Part shown: one piece after another, positions 1 through 6,652 of the stretch
Numbering within the stretch: position 1 is the stretch's first letter
How the letters are laid out: every line of letters begins with the position of its first letter
DNA from: an uncultured Faecalibacterium sp.
GTDB taxonomy: Bacteria > Bacillota > Clostridia > Oscillospirales > Ruminococcaceae
Reading direction: 5' to 3'
DNA length: 26,662 nucleotides
Assembly (NCBI GenBank): GCA_900772565.1
Contig: CAAHET010000029.1
Span: 1-26,662, forward strand
Translations under genes and position numbers: made by a program
Notes under the pieces: generated by a model
Seen by the model: only the letters and a program-made list of their open reading frames with translations
Databases searched by the model: none
Told to the model about the DNA's origin: nothing

Positions 1-70
1 CCCGTTGGTCAAGCGGTTAAGACACGGCCCTTTCACGGCTGTAACATGGGTTCGATTCCCGTACGGGTCA
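1..70 (+). tRNA. tRNA-Glu (anticodon TTC), 5' end cut off
   Basis: The sequence folds as a tRNA: a D arm, an anticodon arm with loop CTTTCAC (30-36) and anticodon TTC at 32-34, a T arm with GGTTCGATTCC, and a 3' acceptor strand ACGGGTC followed by discriminator A at 70. The 5' acceptor strand has only CCCGT, so about two bases lie before the window. No CCA is encoded. An intrinsic terminator follows immediately. Confidence 0.95.
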
Positions 71-72
71 TA

Positions 73-106
73 AAAACGCCTTTGCGCAATGCGCAAGGGC
101 GTTTTT
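73..106 (+). terminator. Intrinsic terminator after tRNA-Glu
   Basis: The arms AACGCCTTTGCGC and GCGCAAGGGCGTT pair with a three-base loop and one G-U pair, and are followed by a run of T. It sits directly behind the tRNA. Confidence 0.85.
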
Positions 107-122
107 ACTTTGTATAAAGAAG

Positions 123-153
123 AATACCGGACAGATGGCATCTGTCCGGTATT
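123..153 (-). terminator. Terminator for the HAD phosphatase, possibly bidirectional
   Basis: A near-perfect palindrome (123-137 with 139-153, core CCGGACAGATG/CATCTGTCCGG) is followed by T-rich sequence on both strands. It lies 12 bases past the stop of the minus-strand phosphatase, so it most likely ends that transcript. Confidence 0.75.
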
Positions 154-165
154 TCTTTTCTAGGT

Positions 166-828
166 TTAGCTGTTCCGCTCCTGCACATACCGCAGGATGT
201 CCTCCGGTACTTCTGCCAGTGCATCGGCACCGGCGGCAGTCAGCTCGGCGCGGCCGCGGAAGCCCCACAGCGCACCCATGGCGGGCAGCTGGGCGTTGTG
301 CCCAGTGAGGATGTCCACGTCGCTGTCGCCCACAAAAAGGGTGGCGGCGGGGTCTGCGCCCAGCTCGGTCATCAGGGCATACAGCCCGGTGGGGTCGGGC
401 TTGGTGGGCACGCCCGGGCGGTTGCCCCGCACGGCGTCAAAGCGGCCGGTGCCAAAGTAGTGGGCAATGATGCCGCCGCACAGGGCATCGGCCTTGTTGG
501 AGAACACCGCGCACTGGATGCCCTCGGCTTTCAGCGCGTCCAGCAGCGCCGGAATGCCGGGGTAGGGCGCGGTCTTGTCCTCCTTGTGGGCATCGTACCG
601 GGCGGTGAACTGCGCCAGGGTCGCCGCCAGCTGTGCCGGGGTGCGGGCGTCCGCGGGGGAGAACCGCTCCACCAGCTTGGGGATGCCGTTGCCCACCATC
701 AGCTTGAACTGCTCCACCGTAAAGGTGGGCCAGCCGTTTTGTGCGCACACCCAGTTGCCGGCATCGGCAAGGTCGTCGATGGTGTTCAGCAGGGTGCCGT
801 CCAGATCAAATAATACAGTCTTTATCAT
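166..828 (-). CDS. gph: HAD-superfamily phosphatase, phosphoglycolate phosphatase-like
   Basis: A 220-residue soluble hydrolase. Motif I is FDLDGTLLNT at residues 6-15 (nucleophile Asp and acid/base Asp), motif II is VFSNK, and motif III is GDSDVDILTGHNA. The helical cap between motifs I and II fits the Gph/PGP subfamily, which removes phosphate from phosphoglycolate or related small phosphoesters; the true substrate cannot be read from sequence. The start at 828 is chosen because GGAGA lies 9 bases upstream and the HAD motif begins right after it; the open frame runs further upstream without a ribosome site. A terminator for the upstream operon ends only about 26 bases before the start and I see no promoter in between, so expression may depend on readthrough. 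Confidence 0.9.
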   Translation of the reverse strand: MIKTVLFDLDGTLLNTIDDLADAGNWVCAQNGWPTFTVEQFKLMVGNGIPKLVERFSPADARTPAQLAATLAQFTARYDAHKEDKTAPYPGIPALLDALKAEGIQCAVFSNKADALCGGIIAHYFGTGRFDAVRGNRPGVPTKPDPTGLYALMTELGADPAATLFVGDSDVDILTGHNAQLPAMGALWGFRGRAELTAAGADALAEVPEDILRYVQERNS

Positions 829-854
829 AAAAAATAGTCTCCATTGGTCTGTGT

Positions 855-890
855 TAAAAAACGCCCCGCCGACCGTAGGATCAGCGGGGC
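855..890 (-). terminator. Terminator of the TrkA/PH-domain operon
   Basis: On the minus strand GCCCCGC and GCGGGGC pair around a loop that can pair further, followed by GTTTTTTAAC. It lies 16 bases after the stop of the second PH-domain gene. Confidence 0.8.
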
Positions 891-905
891 ATCGCAAGTA
901 TACTT

Positions 906-2261
906 CTATATCCCCAGAAAATCAAGAGCCGTCAGCGGCACGCTGCGCACCGTGACCTTCTCTTTGCCGGGAAATACAAGCGTCAGATTGGCGCGCTGCA
1001 CCGTCGCCGCCCAAGGGGATTGCAACGCGGTAAAGCAGGTGTCCGGGTGGAACACGCACAGCTGGTGCAGATGGAACCGGTGCTGCCGGCAGAGCAGCAG
1101 CTGTCCCTGCTGCTGCCATACGCCCTCCCGGTGCCAGCCCACGGCGGCAGCGCCCAGCAGGGCGGCAAACACCCCGGTGGGGATGAGCAGCGGCAGGGTA
1201 AGGGCAGGCAGGGTGGTGCGAGAGACCGCCGTCAGCAGCAGGCAGAGCGCCAGCGGGATACCCGCCGGTAAAAAGAACGCCATGCTGCGGTCGGTGGTGT
1301 CGGCGCGGGTGTCCGGGGGCAGCTGCGCCATCTCGGGCAGCAGCTCCCGCAGCAGCGGAGTGCCCTCCCGCCAGACGAACAACGGCAGCTCCGGGCGGCA
1401 CGCTCCTGCCGAGACGAACACCGGGCAGTAATGCAGCGCCCAAGTGGCGGGGGAGCGGCGCAGGTCGGCGTAGTTCAGCTGGCTGAGCCGCAGCCGCATC
1501 TCGTACCGGCGGACAAGCCCGCCCCGGCTGCCCAGCTGGGTGTCGGTGCGCCAGACGGTATAATGCACCGCCTGCAAGGCGCTGCGCACCAGACTGATGC
1601 AGAACAGCGTGCCCGCCAGCACCAGCAGCCATGCCGTGCCCAGCGGCAGCCAGCGGGCGGCAAGCGCCGCCAGCTGTCCCAGCTGCGCAAGGGCAGCGGT
1701 CTGGGCGTCCGGGGCGTAGCTCTGGGTCTGGTGGATGGCCAGCCACCATAAAATCAGGGTGGACACACCGTTGGCACCCAGCACCGTAAAGGCCAGCTTT
1801 TCGCCGCCCTTGGGCGCGTGCCACAGCGGGTCTGTCACCGGCAGCAGCAGGTCGGCAAGCTCCTCGGCCTGCTGCCGGGTAAGATACAAAGTAATGGTCT
1901 GTGTCTGCCCCACAGGGTACAGCACCACCCGGCAGGCACCGGCCAGCCGGTAGACCAGCGGCTGCTCCAGCACCAGCGCCGCCAGACCTTCGGCACGCAG
2001 GGCGCGATCCAGCCGCACCCCCAGCCGCCAGCTGACGTGTACCGTGCCCTCGGCATCCACCTGCCAGCGGCCGCCGTAGTACACCGCCCAGCACACCAGA
2101 CTGATAAGCACAAGCAGTACAAGGTCCTGCCGCAGCGCCGCACGCAAAGCGTCCCAGTTGCGGGCAAAAAGCACCTGTACCAGCGGCAGAAGGTACACAA
2201 GCAAAGTCTTGCGCAGCAGATGCAGCGCCGCCAGCGGGTGGAAGTGCTTTTCCCGGTTCAT
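906..2261 (-). CDS. PH-domain membrane protein, YdbT-like (bPH_2/DUF304)
   Basis: A 451-residue membrane protein. Hydrophobic segments lie near residues 17-35, 45-62, 160-175, 205-230 and 320-360, separated by soluble beta-rich stretches such as the one after YYGGRWQVDAEGTVHVSW. This alternation of helix pairs and bacterial PH-like domains is typical of YdbT proteins. Bacillus YdbS/YdbT are linked to resistance to some bacteriocins, but the general biochemical role of the family is unknown. The start at 2261 forms an ATGA overlap with the preceding gene, indicating coupled translation; a longer upstream frame overlaps two real genes and is rejected. It is the last gene of a four-gene operon. 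The family call rests on pattern and on pairing with the smaller PH protein. Confidence 0.75.
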   Translation of the reverse strand: MNREKHFHPLAALHLLRKTLLVYLLPLVQVLFARNWDALRAALRQDLVLLVLISLVCWAVYYGGRWQVDAEGTVHVSWRLGVRLDRALRAEGLAALVLEQPLVYRLAGACRVVLYPVGQTQTITLYLTRQQAEELADLLLPVTDPLWHAPKGGEKLAFTVLGANGVSTLILWWLAIHQTQSYAPDAQTAALAQLGQLAALAARWLPLGTAWLLVLAGTLFCISLVRSALQAVHYTVWRTDTQLGSRGGLVRRYEMRLRLSQLNYADLRRSPATWALHYCPVFVSAGACRPELPLFVWREGTPLLRELLPEMAQLPPDTRADTTDRSMAFFLPAGIPLALCLLLTAVSRTTLPALTLPLLIPTGVFAALLGAAAVGWHREGVWQQQGQLLLCRQHRFHLHQLCVFHPDTCFTALQSPWAATVQRANLTLVFPGKEKVTVRSVPLTALDFLGI

Positions 2262-2689
2262 ACACTGCCCTCCATCAGTACAGCCGCCAGCGCAGTCGCC
2301 TGTGCGGCGGGGATGCCGGGCAGCACCAGTTGCAGCCCCGGGCTGCGCACAAGGAGCACGGTGCACCCTGCTGCCCACAGCAGCGGGGTGCGCAGCAGCT
2401 GCACTCCGGTGACCGCCCGGCGCGGGATGCGGCGCAGCACAGGAACAGCCACTCCGGACTGCACCGTGACGCTGTCCGCCGTCAGGGCAGCGACAAAGCT
2501 GCAGCAGCGCACCCGGACCAGCGCCACCAGCGCCGTCCATACAACGCAAAAGACTGCGCCCGCCCATACGCTCTGCCAGAAGGCAAAGGGCGCGCAGACC
2601 AGCCCGGGCACGGCTGCCCAGACGCAGACCACCCGGCGGGCGCGGGGCGGCAGCACCAGTGCGGTGCGCAGCAGCTCCTGCTCGCTCAT
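2258..2689 (-). CDS. Small PH-domain membrane protein, YdbS-like
   Basis: A 143-residue protein with two adjacent hydrophobic segments (about residues 20-58) followed by a beta-rich region with FVAALTADSVTVQSGVAVPVLRRIPRRAVTGVQL. The pattern 'turns on this field, then R-IP-R-V--VQL' is characteristic of bacterial PH (bPH_2) domains, as in YdbS. Such proteins usually occur beside a larger YdbT-like partner, as here. The start at 2689 overlaps the stop of the upstream TrkA-like gene by ATGA, and its own stop overlaps the next start the same way, so the three genes are translationally coupled. Function is unknown; a membrane role in envelope stress or bacteriocin tolerance is only analogy. Confidence 0.75.
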   Translation of the reverse strand: MSEQELLRTALVLPPRARRVVCVWAAVPGLVCAPFAFWQSVWAGAVFCVVWTALVALVRVRCCSFVAALTADSVTVQSGVAVPVLRRIPRRAVTGVQLLRTPLLWAAGCTVLLVRSPGLQLVLPGIPAAQATALAAVLMEGSV

Positions 2690-3354
2690 TTGTGGGAGGA
2701 AAGACCCCACGCATCCATCAGCAGATGCAGGGTGTCGTCCTGTGTCAGGCAGAGCAGCCGGTCCCACGGCAGCAGCACCGTGCTGCCGTGGGGGATGATG
2801 AACTCGGTATCCCGGGTGATGCTGACCAGAATGGCATCGCCGGGGATGGGGATCTCCTTGATCTCCTTGCCCGCGAACTGGAAGTCCTCCGGCAGCAGGA
2901 TCTCGTTCAGGCTGGCGGTGCCGCCGCCCAAGGACAGCAGCTGCCGGATGGTGTCGGTCTCGATCTCCCGCTCCAGAATGTGGCTCAGGTTGTCGGTGCC
3001 GCACACCACGGTGTCCACGCCCAGCGTGTGCAGGATGTCCCGGTTCTTGGGGTTGGAAGCGCGCGCCACGGTGCGGTTCACGCCGAACTCCCGCTTGGCG
3101 ATCTGGCAGGCCACCAGATTGGTCTCGTCGGTGTTGGTCACCGCCACAAAGGCGTCGCAGCTGGCCAGATCGGCGGTGCGCAGGGTGTCAAAGCTCAGAG
3201 AGTCGCCGCAGATGACCGGGATATCCAGCGTATCCGCAAGGGTGCGGCACAGCGACTCCTGCGGCTCGATGATGGTCACCTTATGGCGGTGGGACAGCAG
3301 GCTCTGGGCAAGATACATCCCCACCCGGCCGCCGCCGGCAATACAAACTTTCAT
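2686..3354 (-). CDS. TrkA/KtrA-type RCK protein (potassium channel gating subunit)
   Basis: A 222-residue cytoplasmic protein with an N-terminal Rossmann domain (GGGRVG at 7-12, acidic end of strand two at VTIIEP) and a C-terminal TrkA_C domain (about residue 140 onward, EIPIPGDAILVSITRDTEFIIPHG). This is the full RCK-N plus RCK-C layout of KtrA, which binds nucleotide and c-di-AMP and controls a KtrB/TrkH-type K+ channel. No channel gene is in this window, so its partner must be elsewhere or it gates something else. GAGGT lies 7 bases before the start. It follows a shorter TrkA-N gene by 44 bases and overlaps the PH gene by ATGA. Confidence 0.9.
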   Translation of the reverse strand: MKVCIAGGGRVGMYLAQSLLSHRHKVTIIEPQESLCRTLADTLDIPVICGDSLSFDTLRTADLASCDAFVAVTNTDETNLVACQIAKREFGVNRTVARASNPKNRDILHTLGVDTVVCGTDNLSHILEREIETDTIRQLLSLGGGTASLNEILLPEDFQFAGKEIKEIPIPGDAILVSITRDTEFIIPHGSTVLLPWDRLLCLTQDDTLHLLMDAWGLSSHK

Positions 3355-3398
3355 ATCGTTACCTCATTCTACGGCCCGTAAAGCGAATACAGGCTGTT

Positions 3399-3812
3399 TT
3401 ACTTGGAAAGTGCCCGGAACACCGCCTGCTCGGTCAGCACGGTGGGGCAGATGGTCTCCAGCTCATAGGCCTTGTGGTACAAAATTTGCAGATGCGGGTC
3501 GGACACCCGGCAGATGACCTTGTCCCGGCGGAAGATGTTCTTCGCCAGCTGCGCCGCCATCAGGTTCACCGAGTCCTCCTCGGTCACCGCCGCCACGGCG
3601 TCGCAGTTCTCTACGCCGCCCCGGCGCAGGGTGTCCGGGTCGGTGGGGTCGCCCACAAGGGCAGTGCCGTGAAAGGTATAATCGTCAAAGGCATCCAGAC
3701 GCTTGAGCTGCTCGGGGTCCTTTTCCACCACCGAGATATCATGGCCGATGCGTTCCAGATCGCGGATCAGTGCCGCACCCACCTGATCGCAGCCGATCAC
3801 CAGTATGTTCAT
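3399..3812 (-). CDS. TrkA-N domain protein (single RCK-N domain)
   Basis: A 137-residue Rossmann protein with the nucleotide-binding turn GCDQVG near residues 7-12 and acidic VVEKD at the end of the second strand. Unlike its downstream neighbour it stops after the RCK-N domain, with no TrkA_C domain. It probably binds NAD(H) or ATP/ADP and may form a mixed ring with the full-length TrkA protein encoded next. It is the first gene of the operon; GAGGTGA lies upstream of the ATG. The shortness is not caused by an obvious frameshift: the frame ends cleanly and 44 bases of spacer precede the next start. Confidence 0.85.
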   Translation of the reverse strand: MNILVIGCDQVGAALIRDLERIGHDISVVEKDPEQLKRLDAFDDYTFHGTALVGDPTDPDTLRRGGVENCDAVAAVTEEDSVNLMAAQLAKNIFRRDKVICRVSDPHLQILYHKAYELETICPTVLTEQAVFRALSK

Positions 3813-3883
3813 GAAGGTTCACCTCGTTGTTCTCAGAGCTTTCAGCGCCGGGCGCAGAAAGCGGACAGACTTCTTATTTTTAT

Positions 3884-3912
3884 AGTATAGCACATTTCCC
3901 GGGGCAGATAAA
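3884..3912 (-). promoter_or_regulatory. Promoter for the TrkA/PH operon
   Basis: On the minus strand TTTATC, a 17-base spacer and TATACT, with TG one base before the -10 (extended -10). It lies about 70 bases before the first start codon of the operon and diverges from the uppP promoter. Confidence 0.6.
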
Positions 3913-3965
3913 TACAGCGCCCGGAGTAAAATTTTTTATAATCTGTATGCACAGCGGCTCATAGT

Positions 3966-3975
3966 ATGGTATACT
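3966..3975 (+). promoter_or_regulatory. Extended -10 promoter of uppP
   Basis: TATGGTATACT carries TG-N-TATACT, with only a weak -35 (ATGCAC at 3947-3952). Transcription would start near 3982, which places the upstream TTG codons at 3980 and 3986 at or before the likely transcript start and argues against them as starts of uppP. Confidence 0.55.
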
Positions 3976-4027
3976 GGAATTGCTTTTGAAAAAACTACGC
4001 ACCCAACGGGTGCTGCAGGAGGGATTT

Positions 4028-4861
4028 ATTACGTTTTTCGAGATCATCAAAGCGATCCTGATGGGTATCGTGGAGGGCATTACCGAGTGGCTGCCCATCT
4101 CCTCCACCGGTCACATGATTTTGGTGGAGCAGGTCGTCAAGTTCAATGCCAGTGAAGAATTCATGTCCATGTTCCGGGTGGTCATCCAGCTGGGTGCCAT
4201 TCTGGCCGTGGTGGTGCTGTTCTGGAATAAGCTGTGGCCCTTCGGGCTGCGGCAGGGCAAGGTCATTTCCAAGCCCAGCGTGTGGAACCTGTGGTTCAAG
4301 GTGGTAGCCGCCACCCTGCCGGTGCTGGTCATCAGCCCGCTGGACGACTGGATGGAGGCACACTTCTATAACTACATCACCGTAGCCGCCATGCTGATCT
4401 TGTACGGCGTGCTCTTCCTTGTGGTGGAGAACCGCCGCACCACGCCCCGGGTCGCAAAGCTGGAACAGATCAGCTACCGGGACGCGCTGCTCATCGGCGT
4501 GTGGCAGTGCCTTGCCATCATCCCCGGCACCTCCCGCTCCGGTGCTACCATCGTGGGCGGTCTGCTGCTGGGGCTCTCCCGCGCCTGCGTGGCAGAGTTC
4601 ACCTTCTATCTGGCCATCCCGGTCATGGCGGGTGCATCCCTGCTCAAGGTGGTCAAGTTCGCCGTCTCCGGCGTATCCATCACCGGCACCGAGATCGCTG
4701 TGCTGCTGGTGGGCTGTGTTGTGGCCTTTGTGGTCAGCCTTGCGGCCATCCGCTTCCTGATGGACTACGTCAAGCGCCACGACTTCAAGTTCTTCGGCAT
4801 CTACCGCATCGTGCTGGGTGCCATCGTGCTGGCTGTGGCGGCAATCACCGCGCTGGCATAA
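4028..4861 (+). CDS. uppP: Undecaprenyl-diphosphatase UppP/BacA
   Basis: An integral membrane enzyme of about 277 residues that removes a phosphate from undecaprenyl diphosphate, recycling the lipid carrier for peptidoglycan; it also gives bacitracin tolerance. Both family motifs are present: GIVEGITEWLPISSTGH near residues 13-29 and PGTSRSGAT near 166-174, with several hydrophobic helices between and after. The start is odd. A strong AGGAGGG lies at 4017-4023 and the family's N-terminus (xFFEIIKAILMG) begins just behind it, but the codons there are ATT (4028) and ACG (4031), not ATG/GTG/TTG. In-frame TTG codons at 3980 and 3986 lack a ribosome site and fall near the promoter; GTG at 4010 precedes the site. 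I place the start at ATT 4028 tentatively. The gene identity is certain, the start is not. Confidence 0.93.
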   Translation: MTFFEIIKAILMGIVEGITEWLPISSTGHMILVEQVVKFNASEEFMSMFRVVIQLGAILAVVVLFWNKLWPFGLRQGKVISKPSVWNLWFKVVAATLPVLVISPLDDWMEAHFYNYITVAAMLILYGVLFLVVENRRTTPRVAKLEQISYRDALLIGVWQCLAIIPGTSRSGATIVGGLLLGLSRACVAEFTFYLAIPVMAGASLLKVVKFAVSGVSITGTEIAVLLVGCVVAFVVSLAAIRFLMDYVKRHDFKFFGIYRIVLGAIVLAVAAITALA

Positions 4862-4878
4862 GAGAAATTTGGTTGTGA

Positions 4879-4928
4879 TACAACAAGGGGCTGCTGCACG
4901 GCATTCGGTGCAGCAGCCCCTTGTTGTA
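4879..4928 (+). terminator. Long perfect hairpin terminator after uppP
   Basis: A perfect 21-base-pair stem (4879-4899 with 4908-4928, core GGGGCTGCTGCAC) has an eight-base loop. The T-run is not directly attached; a T-rich stretch follows at 4939-4946. The same GGGGCTGCTG/CAGCAGCCCC core recurs in the terminator after the acylphosphatase gene. Confidence 0.7.
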
Positions 4929-4956
4929 TGGTGCGATTCTTTTTTGGCGGGCTGAA

Positions 4957-5153
4957 CCCTCTCCGTCACCTGTGGTGATACCTCTCCCAAAGGGAGTACG
5001 CCCTCTCAGGCGCTCCCGCGCCAGCTCTCCCAAAGGGAGAGCCAAGCCGTAAAGTTCAGCACTAAAGTATTAGGAAAAACGAGAAACTCTCCGGGCGTGC
5101 TCTTGCATCTCCCTTTGGGAGAGGTGGCATTGCGAAGCGATGACGGAGAGGGC
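4957..5153. repeat. MITE-like palindromic repeat, copy 1 (possibly composite)
   Basis: The ends are inverted repeats: the left end reads CCCTCTCCGTCA then CCTCTCCCAAAGGGAG after a small hairpin, and the right end is the reverse complement of the same two blocks around a different small hairpin. A second left-like block (CCCTCTCAGGCGCTCCCGCG, then CTCTCCCAAAGGGAGAGCC) lies inside at about 5001-5044. No transposase is encoded. Related elements lie at 18879 and 20995. This fills the gap between uppP and the CLC gene, and I see no gene in it. Confidence 0.8.
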
Positions 5154-5164
5154 GCACGCAACGC

Positions 5165-6442
5165 TCACTCTTCCTCTTTTTTTACCCTTACGCGCCACTT
5201 GTGGGACATATACTCCGAGCGCAGCTTGTTGGTGACGAAGGTCTGGCTGCTGTACAGGCCGTGGTGGCCGGAGAGCATATAGCAGATGCCGCAGCCCAGC
5301 GCGATGAGCTCCAGTCCTGCGCCGCTGAACAGCTCAAAGCCCAGCAGGATGGAGGGGATCAGGGCGTTGGTAGCACCGCAGAAGATGGACACAAGCCCTA
5401 CTGCCGCCGCAAATTCGGCGGGCAGACCCAGCAGCGGGCCGAACACGCAGCCGAAGGTAGCACCCACGAAAAAGCTGGGCACCACCTCGCCGCCCTTGAA
5501 CCCGCAGGCAAGGGTCAGCGCGGTGAGGAAGATCTTGCACAGAAAATCCCACGGCAGCGCCTGTCCCTGCTCCACGGCGGCGGTAATGACGTTCATGCCC
5601 GCGCCGTTATACCGCCCCACGCCGAAGAGATAGGAAAAGCCGATGACCAGCACGCCGCCCGCAAAGACCCGCACCCACGGGTTCGGGAGAAGCTTTGGCA
5701 CGAAGTGCTCCATGAAGTGGAGGGTGTAGCAGAACAGGCGGGAAACGGCAGCGCAGGCTACACCCAGCACGATGACCAGCAGGGCGGTGCGGACGTTCAG
5801 CTCCGGTGCGGTGAGGGCAAAGTGGGTGGGTGCGATGCCAAAGACCAGCGAGCAGCCGTAGGCGATAAGGGCAGAGGTAAAGGCGGGGACAAAGGCAGAG
5901 GTAAAGGTCAGACCCACATCCTCCACCATCATGGCAAAGCAGGCCGCCGCCAGCGGGGTGCCGAACAGGGCAGAGAAGAACGCAGCCATGCCGCTGATGG
6001 TGGCGGTGCGGCGGTCGTGGTCCTTGAGCCGCAGCAGGGTGCCAAGGTTCCAGCCGATGCTGCCGCCCATCTGCAAAGCTGCACCCTCGCGGCCGGCAGA
6101 GCCACCGCACAGGTGGGTGAGCACCGTGCCCAGAAAGATGGCGGGCACCAGCAGGATGCTGACCGGCTCGCCGCTCTGCACGGCGCGGATGACGTTGTTG
6201 GTGCCCACGCCCTCGCACTTTGTTACCTTATAAAGGGCGGTGATGAGCAGACCCGCCACGGGCAAGAGGAACAGCAGCCAGGGCTGCGCGGTGCGCAGTT
6301 CGGTGGCGTGCTCGACAGCAAGATGGAACAAGGTGCCCAGAAGCCCGCAGAGCAGACCCATGGGAACGGCCAGAAAGAACCATTGCAGCGCCACCCGCAG
6401 GGCGGCTTCGGCTTCGTGCCGGAATGTATCAAAATCGTTCAT
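5165..6442 (-). CDS. CLC-family anion channel/antiporter
   Basis: A polytopic membrane protein of 425 residues. The gating-glutamate motif is GREGAALQ at residues 117-124 (Glu119), preceded by the anion-site loop GVGTN at 78-82 where ordinary Cl- transporters have GSGIP, and a later GGEVVPSFFVGATFG replaces the usual GGIFAPSL. From family knowledge these changes place it with the subclade that includes fluoride/proton antiporters, though the canonical residue set is not exact, so the transported anion (Cl- or F-) is open. Start 6442 is chosen because AGGAG lies 8 bases upstream; an upstream in-frame ATG at 6502 lacks one. A strong promoter lies at 6493-6521. I found no fluoride riboswitch in the leader. 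It diverges from the DUF362 gene. Confidence 0.9.
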   Translation of the reverse strand: MNDFDTFRHEAEAALRVALQWFFLAVPMGLLCGLLGTLFHLAVEHATELRTAQPWLLFLLPVAGLLITALYKVTKCEGVGTNNVIRAVQSGEPVSILLVPAIFLGTVLTHLCGGSAGREGAALQMGGSIGWNLGTLLRLKDHDRRTATISGMAAFFSALFGTPLAAACFAMMVEDVGLTFTSAFVPAFTSALIAYGCSLVFGIAPTHFALTAPELNVRTALLVIVLGVACAAVSRLFCYTLHFMEHFVPKLLPNPWVRVFAGGVLVIGFSYLFGVGRYNGAGMNVITAAVEQGQALPWDFLCKIFLTALTLACGFKGGEVVPSFFVGATFGCVFGPLLGLPAEFAAAVGLVSIFCGATNALIPSILLGFELFSGAGLELIALGCGICYMLSGHHGLYSSQTFVTNKLRSEYMSHKWRVRVKKEEE

Positions 6443-6492
6443 AGAAAGTACTCCTGTATATTGACATCCGTTCCGTTTTTCGGAACCGATAT

Positions 6493-6521
6493 AAAATAAC
6501 ACCGCAGGGCAGGGCTGTCAA
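6493..6521 (-). promoter_or_regulatory. Promoter of the CLC gene
   Basis: Minus strand TTGACA, 17-base spacer, TATTTT. It is near consensus and lies 51 bases before the chosen start. Confidence 0.75.
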
Positions 6522-6525
6522 CCCC

Positions 6526-6561
6526 AAAATGGACAGAGAAAAAACGGTGCTGTTCCATTTT
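6526..6561. promoter_or_regulatory. Dyad between two divergent promoters, candidate operator
   Basis: AAAATGGACA at 6526-6535 and TGTTCCATTTT at 6551-6561 form inverted arms with one extra base, separated by 15 bases. The dyad fits exactly between the -35 boxes of the CLC and DUF362 promoters, so one regulator could control both. No cognate regulator is apparent next to it. Confidence 0.4.
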
Positions 6562-6564
6562 CTG

Positions 6565-6594
6565 TTTACACCGCTCGCCCGGGTGTGCTATACT
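6565..6594 (+). promoter_or_regulatory. Promoter of the DUF362 gene
   Basis: TTTACA, 18-base spacer, TATACT with TG one base before it (extended -10). It lies about 58 bases before the ATG. Confidence 0.7.
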
Positions 6595-6652
6595 GAACAA
6601 AAGAGAGACCGCGCGGCAGACGCCGCCGGAAAGATATGGGAGGAAAAACACC

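Noticed and set aside
2262..2714. Upstream extension of the YdbT-like frame
   Set aside because: It overlaps the whole YdbS-like gene in another frame; the ATGA-linked start at 2261 explains the protein.
4957..5153. CRISPR array
   Set aside because: The repeated blocks are inverted, not direct, with irregular spacing and no cas genes.
5201..6499. 432-codon open frame opposite the CLC gene
   Set aside because: High-GC antisense shadow: no ribosome site, low-complexity Gln/Gly/Ala-rich translation, and the other strand encodes a clear CLC protein.
6443..6520. Fluoride riboswitch before the CLC gene
   Set aside because: I looked for the conserved crcB-motif core and fold in the leader and did not see it; the leader from the mapped promoter is too short.
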